Shown piece by piece: positions 6,760 through 15,702 of a stretch of DNA of 22,674 nucleotides. The position numbers and the translations under genes are program-made. The stretch covers positions 7,186 to 29,859 of the forward strand of contig DHEF01000030.1 of assembly GCA_002399735.1 (NCBI GenBank). Direction: 5' to 3'. Numbering within the stretch: the stretch's first letter is position 1; the number at the start of each line of letters is the position of its first letter. Origin of the DNA: Chitinophagaceae bacterium UBA4857 (GTDB taxonomy: Bacteria; Bacteroidota; Bacteroidia; Chitinophagales; Chitinophagaceae). The notes beneath the pieces were generated by a model that saw nothing but the letters and a program-made list of their open reading frames with translations, had not been told where the DNA came from and searched no databases.

Positions 6760-8904
6760 ATGTCAGTTATCCAGCAGATTCAGGAGAAGTATGCGAAATT
6801 GATGGCCGTTATCCTTGCCGTTGCGCTTATTATGTTCGTTGTAATGTTAGCGTTTGAAAACGGTGGATCGTTATTCAATAGCCAATCCACTACCGTAGGT
6901 AAAATTAACGGTGAAGAAGTGGAGTACACAGACTTTCAGTTAAGAGTTAAACAGGCCGAAGAAATGATCCAACGCCAGCAACAAGGTTATGGCCCTACAG
7001 GCGCTGCACTTACTGCACAAGCGGTAGAGCAAGCCTGGAGCATGGAAATTGACGAAGCTTTAATGAAAGCCGAATACAAAAAATTAGGAATGACTGTTGG
7101 CAAAAAAGAATTAAACGATATTCTTTTTGGTACCAACCCTCCTGCCGATTTAAAACAAGCATTCACCGACTCTACCGGTGTTTATAATGCCGCTATTGCA
7201 CAACAACGTTTTAACCAGTTAAAAAAAGAAGGCAGTGCTGAAGAAAAAGCTCAGTTTAACGACTATCTTGACCAATTGGAATTAATGCGTTTACGTGAAA
7301 AATATAACTCATTATTAGCTAATACAGCTAACGCACCAAAATGGTTATTGGAAAAACAAAATGCCGATAACAGCCAGTTGGCAAATATTTCTTTTGTAAG
7401 AGAAACTTATTCCAGCATTCCTGACAGTGCAGTTAAAGTAACTGACAAAGAAATTGAAAACTACATCAGCAAACACAAAGATCAGTTTAAACAAACGGCA
7501 AGCCGCAGTATTGCTTTTGTACCATTTAGTGCCATTCCTTCAGGTGTTGATACGGCTACAGTAAAGCAGACGCTTGAGGCTTTAGCACCTGAGTTTGCTG
7601 CTACAACTGATAACGAAGAGTTTTTAGCCGGTCATGGTATTAACAACTATTATGATGGCTTCATCAGCGGTAAACGCATTCAAATACCTAATAAAGATTC
7701 TATCTTTAAAACTCCGGTTGGACAATTATACGGTCCTTATCTGGACGGCCCTAACTGGGCTTATGCTAAAATGGTAGGCGTTAGAACAATACCTGATACC
7801 GTTAAAGTACGTCACATTTTGTTAGGTACACAACAGCAGGATCCTCAAACCGGCCAGGCGTATCCTATTCGCGACGCAGAAACTGCCCACAAACTAGCTG
7901 ACAGTGTGCGTAACGCCATAGCAAAAGGTTCAAATTTTGATACATTATTACAACAGTTTTCTACCGATTTAGGTAGTGTCAATTCAGGCGGTGTATATGA
8001 AGCGGCAAATGGTCAATCGGACCCTGCTTTTAACGACTTTATGTTTACGAACCCGGTTGGAACCAAAGGCGTTGTAAAAACTGTTTACGGTTCTCATTAC
8101 GTTGAAATTCTTTCTGCAAAAGGTAGCGGCACTGGTTATAAAGTTGCTTATTTGTATAAGCCAATTGAGGCGAGTAGCGAAACAACTAATGCAGCCAGCA
8201 ACGAAGCAACCAAATTTGCTGCTAACAGCCGCAACAAAAAAAGCTTTGACGAAAACGCTGATAAATTATTTAAAGAAAAAGGTATTAACAAAAGTGTTGC
8301 TACTAACATTACACCAACAAGTGTTGAAGTAATGGGTCTTGGACAATCTCGTGAGTTTGTAAAAGCCATTTACGAAGCTGATTTGGGTGATGTATTACAG
8401 CCTACTCGCGTTGGCGATAACTATGTTGTTGCTATTGTAACTGAGGTTTTAAACGAAGGGACACAATCTGCTGCCACTGCACGTTTATCTGTACAGCCTT
8501 TATTAATTAACGAAAAGAAAGCCGAGTTAATTAAAGCTAAAATTGGCAACATTACTACCTTAGAAGCTGCTGCCACTGCTTTAGGTAGAACAGTTGAGGT
8601 TGCTGACAGTGTTCGTTTCACTGGACCCTCTTCAAGCGTATTAGGCATGGAACAAAAAGTAATTGGTGCTGCGTTTAATAAAGCAAATGCCAATAAAGTA
8701 ATTAACCAGGCTATTAACGGCTCACAAGGTGTTTATATAGTGCAGGTTAATGGCGTAACTGCTACACCGGTAGAAAATGCGAATGTTGCTGACCAAAGAA
8801 ATCAAAAATACCAGCAGGCAAAACAGCAGGCTATGTATATGCAACCTTCACAATCTTTACGTGAAGCGGCAACTATTAAAGATAACAGAGCGAAGTTCTT
8901 CTAA
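6760..8904 (+). CDS. ppiD: Membrane-anchored periplasmic peptidyl-prolyl isomerase, PpiD/SurA-like
   Basis: This 714-residue chaperone-like protein has one N-terminal membrane helix (about residues 13-32) and then a SurA_N-like helical region to about residue 200 (including SMEIDEALMKAEYKKLGM). A parvulin (PPIC) domain lies at about 346-455, opening with VKVRHILLG and closing with VKTVYGSHYVEIL. The remaining ~260 residues are less conserved and rich in Asn, Ala and Thr, and could include a degenerate second parvulin-like repeat. The layout matches E. coli PpiD, which assists newly exported proteins at the periplasmic face of the inner membrane, though this protein is longer. It stands alone with a good promoter and strong terminator. 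Fold is sure; equivalence to PpiD is inferred. Confidence 0.88.
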   Translation: MSVIQQIQEKYAKLMAVILAVALIMFVVMLAFENGGSLFNSQSTTVGKINGEEVEYTDFQLRVKQAEEMIQRQQQGYGPTGAALTAQAVEQAWSMEIDEALMKAEYKKLGMTVGKKELNDILFGTNPPADLKQAFTDSTGVYNAAIAQQRFNQLKKEGSAEEKAQFNDYLDQLELMRLREKYNSLLANTANAPKWLLEKQNADNSQLANISFVRETYSSIPDSAVKVTDKEIENYISKHKDQFKQTASRSIAFVPFSAIPSGVDTATVKQTLEALAPEFAATTDNEEFLAGHGINNYYDGFISGKRIQIPNKDSIFKTPVGQLYGPYLDGPNWAYAKMVGVRTIPDTVKVRHILLGTQQQDPQTGQAYPIRDAETAHKLADSVRNAIAKGSNFDTLLQQFSTDLGSVNSGGVYEAANGQSDPAFNDFMFTNPVGTKGVVKTVYGSHYVEILSAKGSGTGYKVAYLYKPIEASSETTNAASNEATKFAANSRNKKSFDENADKLFKEKGINKSVATNITPTSVEVMGLGQSREFVKAIYEADLGDVLQPTRVGDNYVVAIVTEVLNEGTQSAATARLSVQPLLINEKKAELIKAKIGNITTLEAAATALGRTVEVADSVRFTGPSSSVLGMEQKVIGAAFNKANANKVINQAINGSQGVYIVQVNGVTATPVENANVADQRNQKYQQAKQQAMYMQPSQSLREAATIKDNRAKFF

Positions 8905-8929
8905 GTCTTACTATAACGAAATACTTACA

Positions 8930-8959
8930 ACAGCCCCGAATTCGGGGCTGTTTCTTTTT
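8930..8959 (+). terminator. Rho-independent terminator of the ppiD-like gene
   Basis: ACAGCCCCGAA pairs perfectly with TTCGGGGCTGT (8930-8951) and is followed by TTCTTTTT. It lies 26 bp after the stop codon. Confidence 0.9.
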
Positions 8960-9216
8960 AAACAAATAAGCCCTACGGGTGTTTTACAAAAAGAGTTTTA
9001 CCGGTTTGAAAATTGCCTATGAGTTTTTTTTAAAATAAGGGTGGAACTCCTGCAAAATGCCCAGCAGAATTGTTGCACTCCGATTAAAATGCGGAGTACT
9101 GCATATTGGCCAATAGAATTAATTCGATATTAGTTATTGGATTAGCCTCATTGATGCTTCGCGTTGATGCAGTATCACCGATAAATCGGGGTGCACCTTG
9201 CATAATGCTGAGTAAA

Positions 9217-9255
9217 GTTACAGGTGCACAAGTGAGTGACACAAGGGACGGTGAG
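9217..9255 (-). repeat. Degenerate intergenic repeat, CGTCCCT family (minus strand)
   Basis: The minus strand reads CACCGTCCCTTGTGTCACTC and then CACTTGTGCACCTGTAAC. The CGTCCCTTG core is shared with 21200-21208, and the TGTAAC end with 6474-6480. Confidence 0.4.
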
Positions 9256-9348
9256 TAGGATTACTACAGCCGACAAAATAAAAATGTATTTAATTGTCTT
9301 AATAAACAGCCTGAAATTTATCGGCATTAAAGTTGTAAATTTAAATGT

Positions 9349-9858
9349 ATGACAGCGGAAATAATTGTAAATAAAGTAGCACAAAGCGGTTTAATAACAT
9401 TGGACCTGGCAGATTACCTGCCTAAACAGGAAACAATAATATTTGACCTGAAAGGTTTTTTGTTTATGGAGCTTATTTTAAAAGAAAAAGATTTTAGAGA
9501 AGCGCTTAAACAACATGACTGGACGGTTTATGCCAGCAAAAATGTTGCAGTTACCTGTACCGCCGATGCTATTATACCCAACTGGGCTTACATGCTTATT
9601 GTTATGTATTTACAACCGGTTGCGGCTAATATTGTAATTGGCGATGCAACTGTTTTACAAAGAACCTTGTTGTTAAAAAATATCAACGCCATTAATACGA
9701 ATGACTATACCGACCAGCGGGTAGTAATAAAAGGTTGTGGCGATGAAGCCGTGGGTGATTATGCTTATGCAGAAATAACCCGGCTGTTATTGCCCGTAGC
9801 AAAAACAATTATGTACGGTGAGCCTTGCAGCACCGTACCCGTGTATAAAAAGAAATAG
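9349..9858 (+). CDS. DUF2480 family protein
   Basis: The 169-residue protein matches a family I know as DUF2480, found across Bacteroidota and of unknown function. Recognisable features are the N-terminal EIIVNKVAQSGLITLDLADY, the central LKEKDFREALKQHDW (about residues 44-58), an IIPNWAYMLI stretch (about 79-88), the VVIKGCGDEAV segment (about 125-135) and the C-terminal GEPCSTVPVYKKK, where the Cys-Ser/Thr-x-Val-Pro ending is typical. There is no signal peptide or clear membrane helix, so it is probably cytoplasmic. The next gene starts 5 bp after its stop, so the two are translated from one message. C128 and C161 are worth noting as possible metal or redox residues, but that is speculation. 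Confidence 0.88.
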   Translation: MTAEIIVNKVAQSGLITLDLADYLPKQETIIFDLKGFLFMELILKEKDFREALKQHDWTVYASKNVAVTCTADAIIPNWAYMLIVMYLQPVAANIVIGDATVLQRTLLLKNINAINTNDYTDQRVVIKGCGDEAVGDYAYAEITRLLLPVAKTIMYGEPCSTVPVYKKK

Positions 9859-9863
9859 TTTTT

Positions 9864-10391
9864 ATGGCTGCGCCTCTAACTGCAGATATAGTGTTTTACG
9901 AACAACAACGCATAAAATCCATTTGGGTTTGGTTGTTGTTAATTAGTATGAACATTTTATTTATCAGTGCGCTTGTAGCCAAATTGTTTTTCGATATATC
10001 GGTTGGCGCTACCTCCGTTGACACCGCAGAACTGATAATTGTAAGTTCCTTAAGTTTAGTGCTGACCATTATATTTTGTCTGCTTCGTTTGCAAACTATT
10101 ATAGCTGCCGATGCAGTGTATGTACGTTTGTATCCGGTACATTTTAGATACAGGCGCTTAGTCTGGACCGATATTAATAAATGTTTTGTACGCAGTTATA
10201 AGCCCATTGCGGAATATGGCGGCTGGGGTATACGGTATGGCTTTACCGGCAAGGCCTATAATATTTTTGGCAACAAGGGCATACAGCTTGTTTTTAACGA
10301 TAACCGTAAATTATTAATTGGCACACAAAAACCGGCGGAAGCCGAAGCGGCTATTGCTGCTTGTTTTACAAAAGAAAACAACCCTATATAA
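9864..10391 (+). CDS. Small membrane protein of unknown function (two N-terminal helices, PH-like C-terminal part)
   Basis: The 175-residue protein has two membrane helices (about residues 19-42 and 56-77) and then a soluble region of about 95 residues. The latter contains a recognisable YGGWGIRYGF...GKAYNIFGNKGIQLVF stretch (about 113-142) and LLIGTQKP (about 150-157). Alternating strands and the W-x-D-I motif suggest a small beta domain like those of membrane-linked PH-like proteins. I associate this pattern with an uncharacterised family (possibly DUF6141, from memory). It is coupled to the DUF2480 gene, 5 bp upstream, and ends at a strong bidirectional terminator. Function unknown. Confidence 0.75.
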   Translation: MAAPLTADIVFYEQQRIKSIWVWLLLISMNILFISALVAKLFFDISVGATSVDTAELIIVSSLSLVLTIIFCLLRLQTIIAADAVYVRLYPVHFRYRRLVWTDINKCFVRSYKPIAEYGGWGIRYGFTGKAYNIFGNKGIQLVFNDNRKLLIGTQKPAEAEAAIAACFTKENNPI

Positions 10392-10438
10392 AATAAAGAG
10401 AGACGCTTTACCGGCGTCTCTCTTTATTTTAGTTTTTT
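10391..10438. terminator. Bidirectional terminator between convergent genes
   Basis: Sixteen-base perfect arms (10391-10406 and 10414-10429) enclose a 7-base loop. The stem base is A/T rich, so it provides a U tract in either direction, and a further T run follows at 10432-10439. It separates the DUF2480 operon from the convergent PLP-enzyme gene ending at 10442. Confidence 0.9.
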
Positions 10439-10441
10439 TAC

Positions 10442-11584
10442 TTAGCCAATGGCTTGCTGTAAATCTTCAATTAAATCATCAGCATCTTCTACACCAACAC
10501 TTAAGCGAATCAGTCCGTCGGATAAGCCGTTTTTAATTCTTTCTTCACGGGGAATAGAAGCATGTGTCATAGTAGCCGGGTGGTTAATTAACGACTCTAC
10601 GCCCCCCAAACTTTCTGCCAGCGAAAATAACTTTGTAGATGACAATACTCTTTTCACTTCTTCGGTTGTATCGTTTTGCAACTCAAAACTAATCATTCCG
10701 CCAAAGCCACGCATTTGCTCTCTTGCAACGGAATAGCCTTTGCTGTCTTCAAAGCCCGGCCAATAGACCGCCTTTACTTTGGGGTGTTTACGCAACCAGT
10801 GTGCAATTTTTTCGCCATTAATACAGTGCTGTTGCATACGCAGGTGCAAAGTTTTTATACCGCGCAGTACTAAAAAACAATCAAACGGGCCGGGAACGGC
10901 ACCACTGCTTTTTTGAATAAAATACAATTGCTCGCGCAGGCTTGTATCGTTTATCATTATTGCGCCTTGTATTACATCACTATGTCCGCCTAAATATTTT
11001 GTAGCTGAATGCATCACAATATCCGCACCTAAATCTAAAGGGTTTTGCAGGTAAGGTGTTGCAAAAGTATTATCAACACAAAGCCACAGGTTTGCGGCTT
11101 TTGTAATAGCAGCAACAGCAGCAATGTCGGTAATATTCATTAGCGGATTGGTAGGTGTTTCCAACCAAACCAGTTTTGTTTTATTCGTAATGGCATTTTT
11201 TACATTGGTCACATCTGTTGTATCAACATAAATAAACTTAATGCCAAACTTTTCAAATATTTTGGTAAACAAACGATACGTACCGCCGTACATATCGTTG
11301 GCTGCAATTACTTCATCGCCGGGTGCCAATAGTTTTATAATTGCATCGGTTGCAGCAACGCCACTGCTGAATGCCAGTCCGTATTTTGCATTTTCAATGA
11401 TGGCCAACGCATCTTCCAACGCCTTACGTGTAGGGTTTTGCGACCGGGCATACTCGTAACCCTGGTTCACACCCGGTGCTTCCTGCACATAGGTGGAGGT
11501 TTGGAAAATAGGCGTCATTATAGCACCTGTCGAAGGATCCGGCTCTGCGCCTGCATGTATATATTTTGTAGCAAGTTTTTTCAT
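10442..11584 (-). CDS. Cystathionine gamma-synthase / gamma-lyase type PLP enzyme
   Basis: The 380-residue protein is a full-length member of the Cys/Met-metabolism PLP family (fold type I). The PLP lysine is K196 in SATKYLGGHSD, with D171 (CVDNTF) to hold the pyridine ring, Y99 to stack on it, and Y45/R47 (YEYARSQNPT) to reach the phosphate of the partner subunit. The C-terminal ESLGGVESLINHPATMTH is the substrate-side loop shared by gamma-synthases and gamma-lyases. The enzyme either makes cystathionine from an activated homoserine (methionine route) or splits it to cysteine; sequence alone does not decide, and no methionine or cysteine genes are adjacent. It ends at the bidirectional terminator. 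Family very sure, exact reaction open. Confidence 0.88.
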   Translation of the reverse strand: MKKLATKYIHAGAEPDPSTGAIMTPIFQTSTYVQEAPGVNQGYEYARSQNPTRKALEDALAIIENAKYGLAFSSGVAATDAIIKLLAPGDEVIAANDMYGGTYRLFTKIFEKFGIKFIYVDTTDVTNVKNAITNKTKLVWLETPTNPLMNITDIAAVAAITKAANLWLCVDNTFATPYLQNPLDLGADIVMHSATKYLGGHSDVIQGAIMINDTSLREQLYFIQKSSGAVPGPFDCFLVLRGIKTLHLRMQQHCINGEKIAHWLRKHPKVKAVYWPGFEDSKGYSVAREQMRGFGGMISFELQNDTTEEVKRVLSSTKLFSLAESLGGVESLINHPATMTHASIPREERIKNGLSDGLIRLSVGVEDADDLIEDLQQAIG

Positions 11585-11735
11585 ATGAGAAATATAAAAT
11601 GTAAAACAATTTAAACAGCAAAGATGGCCTTTTTGTTACACATAAACCGTTAAATACTATTTACTTTCAGGTATTGTTCAACTACCATTTGAATAAAGTA
11701 ATCCAAACTGTAAGAAAACAATCCCATATCAATCC

Positions 11736-11764
11736 AAATAAAAAAGTACGGTATAAACCGTACT
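11736..11764 (-). terminator. Rho-independent terminator of the DUF5606 gene
   Basis: AGTACGGT (11745-11752) pairs with ACCGTACT (11757-11764) around ATAA. On the minus strand the stem runs into TTTTTATTT. It lies 27 bp past the DUF5606 stop. Confidence 0.8.
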
Positions 11765-11791
11765 CTTACAAAAAATTTATATAAACAAAAA

Positions 11792-12400
11792 CTACTCAGC
11801 TTTCTTTTTAGGTGCTGCTTTCTTTTTCGCAGGAGCTTTTTTCTCAGCAGGCTCATCACCGTCAGCGTCTTTGGCCTTTTTAGTAGCTTTTACTTTGGGC
11901 TTTTCTTCCTCTTCTGTACTTTCGGCTGCTTTTTTCTTAGCAGGCGTTTTTTTAGCAGGTTTTTCTTCTGCTGCAACTTCAACAGCTTCTGTTACTTCAG
12001 TTTCTTCTTCTGGCAATTCAGATACTTTAAGTTCAACATTTTTACGTTTAAGTACCTCGAACCACTTTACTATTTTTTTCATATCGCTGGCATACACACG
12101 ACCAAAGTCCATGTCAGGATAAACTTGCTCAAAATATTTTTTTACTGCTGCGTTGTCTTTAGCATCGGGTAATGCAGCACCCGCAGCATCCATAGTTTTA
12201 AATACTTCCACCAGGTTAACATTATCACCAACGGTATATATTTCTACACTTTCCAAATGCGAAAATTGATGCACCCGGGCAGCGGCAAATTTTGTAGTGC
12301 CATCTTCTATTGAACGTACAATAGCACCATCGTTTTTGCTGCTTAACAACTCAAACAAACCGGATAAACCGCTTACGGCCACAAGTTTTGAATATTCCAT
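11792..12400 (-). CDS. DUF5606 domain protein with a Lys/Ala/Pro-rich (histone H1-like) tail
   Basis: The chosen start gives 202 residues. The N-terminal ~130 residues match a Bacteroidota family I know as DUF5606: EYSKLVAVSGLSGLFELLS opens it, and ESVEIYTVGDNVNLVEVF and VYASDMKKIVKWFEVL follow. The rest is low complexity: an acidic stretch (EEETEV, EEKP), then repeated PAKKKAA-type blocks, like the basic tails of histone H1-like bacterial proteins. The tail may bind nucleic acid, but that is inference. The frame is open to an ATG at 12460; I chose the ATG at 12398-12400 because the family begins at MEYSKL and the upstream residues (MCVLFGLSQLSC) do not fit. A further ATG at 12410-12412 is possible. 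A terminator follows. Confidence 0.82.
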   Translation of the reverse strand: MEYSKLVAVSGLSGLFELLSSKNDGAIVRSIEDGTTKFAAARVHQFSHLESVEIYTVGDNVNLVEVFKTMDAAGAALPDAKDNAAVKKYFEQVYPDMDFGRVYASDMKKIVKWFEVLKRKNVELKVSELPEEETEVTEAVEVAAEEKPAKKTPAKKKAAESTEEEEKPKVKATKKAKDADGDEPAEKKAPAKKKAAPKKKAE

Positions 12401-12747
12401 ACTTTCTAACATTATTAAGGAGGTGCAAGATAACTGACTTAAACCAAACAACACGCACAAAAACGCTGTAATTATTTTTTTTAAAGCATAAAACGAACAT
12501 GTAATAAGGCAAATAATACCGCTTCACATTACTATATACTTATGTTAAGCCTTGATCCTATTATAGATAATAGAATTATTATACATTTCTTAACATTTGA
12601 TGATTGACCATTAAAGGGGTATAATTCATTGGTTTATATACTACTAACCTGTTAATAAGATTAAGCATATTCTTGATTAATATAAAAAAACAGATGCCGT
12701 AAAAGGAAAGTTAAAAACCAACGTCTTATCCTACATTATTAATTTTT
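12401..12747. other. Intergenic region between divergent DUF5606 and outer-membrane protein genes (347 bp)
   Basis: Very AT-rich. The only structure I see is a weak AT-only stem, ATAATA / TATTAT (12567-12582). No coding frame, convincing two-element promoter or repeat-family copy was found. Confidence 0.5.
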
Positions 12748-15636
12748 ATGAAACATTTTCACATTTTAGTTTTGTTTTTGTGTGTTGGTATGGCTAGCCG
12801 TGCACAGACTGTTAGTGGTAAATTATTAGATCTAACCGATAATACACCACTTAAAACTGCTAACCTTATACTTAGTCAGACCAAAGACACTACTGTAAAA
12901 TATAATGCCCTGTCTGATGGAGAAGGCACATTTACATTTACGGGAGTACCTGTTGGAACTTATACTTTACAGGTAAGCTCGATAGGCTACGATGTATATA
13001 AACAAGCAGTTGCATTAACAGACTCAATACCTTCTTTACAATTAGGGACGTTATTTATACCAAAAGCTACTAAAGAACTGGAAGGTGTAACAGTAGTTGG
13101 TAAACAAGCACCGGTGCAACAAAAAGGTGATACGGTTATTTACAATGCCAGCCAGTATAAAGTAAACCCCGACGCAACTGTTGAGGATTTAATTAAAAAA
13201 ATGCCTAACGTAGTTGTGGGCCGCGATGGAACGGTAACTGCAGCCGGTGAACAAGTAAGAAAAGTAACTATTGATGGCAAAGACTTTTTTGGCGACGATG
13301 CTTCGGCCGCATTAAAAAATTTACCCTCAAGTGTTGTAGATAAAATACAGGTATTTGATCGCTTGAGCGACCAGGCGCAGCTTTCGGGCTTTGATGATGG
13401 CAACTCGGTAAAATCGTTAAATATTATTACAAAATCAGGGATTAACAATGGCCAGTTTGGTCGTGTGTATGCGGGTTATGGTACCGACGAAAGATATGCG
13501 GCCGGTGGTAATATTAGCTTTTTTAATGGAAACAGACGTTTATCGTTTGTAGGCAATTTTAATAATGTAAACCAGCAAAACTTTGGAGCCCAGGATTTAT
13601 TAGGCGTTACCAGCACAGGTGGTGGCGGTCGTGGCGGCGGTGGCCGTGGCGGCGGTGGAATGGGTGGCGGTAACTGGGGCGGGGGCGGAGGAAACTTCCA
13701 GGTAGGCCAACAAGCCGGTATTGCCACAACAAACGCAATTGGTATTAACTATGGTGACAAATGGGGCAAAAAGATTGATGTGAGTGGTAGCTACTTCTTT
13801 AACCAAAGTAATACCAATAATGATAGCCGTAGTAGTGCAACTACAAAAACCGATGCGCTGGATCGTTTAATATATGACAGTGCTGTATCCCGAACAAGCA
13901 ATTATAATCACAGGTTTAATATGCGATTGGAGTATAAAATTGACTCCTTTAACACCATTATGATTATTCCCAGTTTAAATTTTCAAAGCAACAACAGCGA
14001 TTCATACTCCTATGGCTATACGATAAACAATGGTAATTTTATAAGCACCCAGGAAGGAACCAATAACACAGATAGAGATGGTTATAACCTGCGTAATACC
14101 ATTATGTTCAGGCATACTTTTAAAAATAATCGCAGACGTTCTTACTCCGTTAGTTTTAACCAGGCGTTTAATAAAAATGATGCTACTTCTTATATAAACA
14201 TGCTTAACAGAACACTAAAAGGTGGAGCATTGGCCGATTCATTACAAAACCAGTTTATTAATAACCCCACCAGTGGTTATACATTGGGAGGTAATATTTC
14301 CTATAATGAGCCAATGGGTAAAAACGGAATGTTACAAATCAGCTATCAACCAACATATAGCAAAAATGATGCGGACAGGAGAACCTACGACTTTGACCCT
14401 CTAACAAATGAATACTCAACTTTTCAACCAATAGCCTCCAATACTTTTGAAAACATTACTACCACCCACAATGGCGGTGTAACATACCGTTTAGGAATGA
14501 GTAGAGATAACCAGTTTTCTGTTGGTGCAAATTTTCAATACAGTACTTTGGAAAGTGAACGTATTTACCCAACAGTTAGCAGTTTTAAGCAATCATTTAC
14601 TAATGTATTACCTAACTTAATGTGGTCAAAAAAGCTGAACCCAAAAAGTTCGTTTCGTTTATTTTACAGGGCCAGTACAAACTTCCCTTCGGTTACCCAG
14701 TTACAGGATGTGGTTAATAATAGTAATGCATTACGCCTTAGTGTAGGTAATCCCGAGTTAAAACAATCATACAACCACTTCTTATCAACAAGGTACACAT
14801 TTACCAATACGCAAAAAGGACAAAGCTTTTTTGCCAATGTATTTTTAAATGCACAACAAAACTATATTACAAATGCCTTGTTTATTGCGGTAAACGGCGA
14901 CTCGACTGTAAATGGTGTAAAACTGGATAGTAGTAGCGGGCAGTTAACCAAACCAATGAATATGAATGGTTATAAAAACCTGAGTACATTCTTTACTTTC
15001 AGCCAGCCAATTAATGCCATAAAATCTAATATTAGCTTAAGTACAGGGTTTACTTATTCAACTATACCGGGTATGTACAACTATATTAAAAACATGACCG
15101 ATAATTATGGTATTAATGGAGGTATAGTATTGGCCAGTAATATTAATGAGTACATTGATTTTAATTTATCATACAATGTAACATTCAACAATGCACAAAG
15201 CAGTGACAAGGGCAGGACTATTACTAACCGATCTACCAACCAGAATGCAGGTGCACAGGTCAACCTTTTATCTAAAAACGGATGGTTTTTGCAAAACGAT
15301 GTGGTTAACCAAACTAATTCTGGTTTATCAGAAGGATTTAATACCAGCTATTGGTTATGGAACGCAGCCGTGGGTAAAAAATTCCTGAAGAATAAAGCTG
15401 CCGAGTTAAAATTATCTGTATTTGACTTATTAAAGCAAAACCAAAGTATCAGCCGTACAGTTGGTGCAAACAACGAAATTGTTGACTTCTGGAACCAGGT
15501 GTTACAACAATATTTCATGTTAACCTTTACTTATACACTTAAAAACTTTGGTAAAGGGCGTGCTGCAGAACCTCAACGCCAATGGGGCGGACCTGGTGGT
15601 CCCGGTGGAATGGGTGGTCGTCCGCCAATGTTCTAA
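12748..15636 (+). CDS. TonB-dependent-receptor-like outer-membrane beta-barrel protein
   Basis: The 962-residue protein has a signal peptide (about residues 1-19, ending in RAQT) and a carboxypeptidase-regulatory-like beta-sandwich (about 20-105, including GYDVYKQAV). A plug-like domain follows (about 127-240, including GDTVIYNASQYKVNP and VTIDGKDFFGDD). The long C-terminal part is rich in alternating aromatic strands, typical of the outer_membrane_beta-barrel_3 group. A glycine-rich insert (about 291-316) sits just after the plug, and the C-terminus is again glycine-rich (WGGPGGPGGMGGRPPMF). No SusD-like partner lies nearby, so it is not an ordinary SusCD glycan importer. It probably spans the outer membrane; its ligand is unknown, and some family members may act in surface assembly rather than uptake. 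Confidence 0.87.
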   Translation: MKHFHILVLFLCVGMASRAQTVSGKLLDLTDNTPLKTANLILSQTKDTTVKYNALSDGEGTFTFTGVPVGTYTLQVSSIGYDVYKQAVALTDSIPSLQLGTLFIPKATKELEGVTVVGKQAPVQQKGDTVIYNASQYKVNPDATVEDLIKKMPNVVVGRDGTVTAAGEQVRKVTIDGKDFFGDDASAALKNLPSSVVDKIQVFDRLSDQAQLSGFDDGNSVKSLNIITKSGINNGQFGRVYAGYGTDERYAAGGNISFFNGNRRLSFVGNFNNVNQQNFGAQDLLGVTSTGGGGRGGGGRGGGGMGGGNWGGGGGNFQVGQQAGIATTNAIGINYGDKWGKKIDVSGSYFFNQSNTNNDSRSSATTKTDALDRLIYDSAVSRTSNYNHRFNMRLEYKIDSFNTIMIIPSLNFQSNNSDSYSYGYTINNGNFISTQEGTNNTDRDGYNLRNTIMFRHTFKNNRRRSYSVSFNQAFNKNDATSYINMLNRTLKGGALADSLQNQFINNPTSGYTLGGNISYNEPMGKNGMLQISYQPTYSKNDADRRTYDFDPLTNEYSTFQPIASNTFENITTTHNGGVTYRLGMSRDNQFSVGANFQYSTLESERIYPTVSSFKQSFTNVLPNLMWSKKLNPKSSFRLFYRASTNFPSVTQLQDVVNNSNALRLSVGNPELKQSYNHFLSTRYTFTNTQKGQSFFANVFLNAQQNYITNALFIAVNGDSTVNGVKLDSSSGQLTKPMNMNGYKNLSTFFTFSQPINAIKSNISLSTGFTYSTIPGMYNYIKNMTDNYGINGGIVLASNINEYIDFNLSYNVTFNNAQSSDKGRTITNRSTNQNAGAQVNLLSKNGWFLQNDVVNQTNSGLSEGFNTSYWLWNAAVGKKFLKNKAAELKLSVFDLLKQNQSISRTVGANNEIVDFWNQVLQQYFMLTFTYTLKNFGKGRAAEPQRQWGGPGGPGGMGGRPPMF
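13618..13695 (+). repeat. GGN-codon tract with 15-bp tandem repeat inside the barrel gene
   Basis: The units at 13630-13644 and 13645-13659 are identical in 14 of 15 bases and encode RGGGG. G-runs flank them, including GGGGCGGGGGCGGAGG (13677-13692), which could form a quadruplex on the coding strand. Unit loss or gain keeps the frame. Confidence 0.75.
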
Positions 15637-15675
15637 AATAATAGGTGATTTATATTATCGTTAATTGCATTTACC

Positions 15676-15702
15676 ATAATGCCCCTCTGGTAGGGGCATT
15701 AT
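15676..15702 (+). terminator. Terminator-like hairpin after the outer-membrane protein gene
   Basis: ATAATGCCCCT and AGGGGCATTAT are perfect 11-base arms around CTGGT. The tail TCGTTATT is only weakly T-rich; the A/T-rich stem base may help. Confidence 0.7.

Larger units (their letters stand above)
8905..9348. other. Intergenic region between ppiD and the DUF2480 gene (444 bp)
   Basis: After the ppiD terminator I see no coding frame. The region has an ACTCCG/CGGAGT inverted repeat (9077-9097), a second copy of the palindrome ATTGGCCAAT (9105-9114), two TTGATGC direct repeats near 9150-9168 and a minus-strand CGTCCCT-family element (9217-9255). No two-element promoter for the DUF2480 gene was found. 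Confidence 0.55.

Noticed and set aside
11650..11859. 69-codon minus-strand frame after the DUF5606 gene
   Set aside because: It overlaps the DUF5606 tail in another frame and crosses its terminator; Lys/Arg richness is a shadow of the tail codons.
13476..13727. Proline-rich minus-strand frame opposite the outer-membrane protein gene
   Set aside because: It is the mirror of the GGN-codon tract; the plus-strand gene fully explains it.
12748..15636. SusC of a polysaccharide utilisation locus
   Set aside because: No SusD-like lipoprotein or glycan-degrading enzyme is adjacent, and the barrel resembles the outer_membrane_beta-barrel_3 group.
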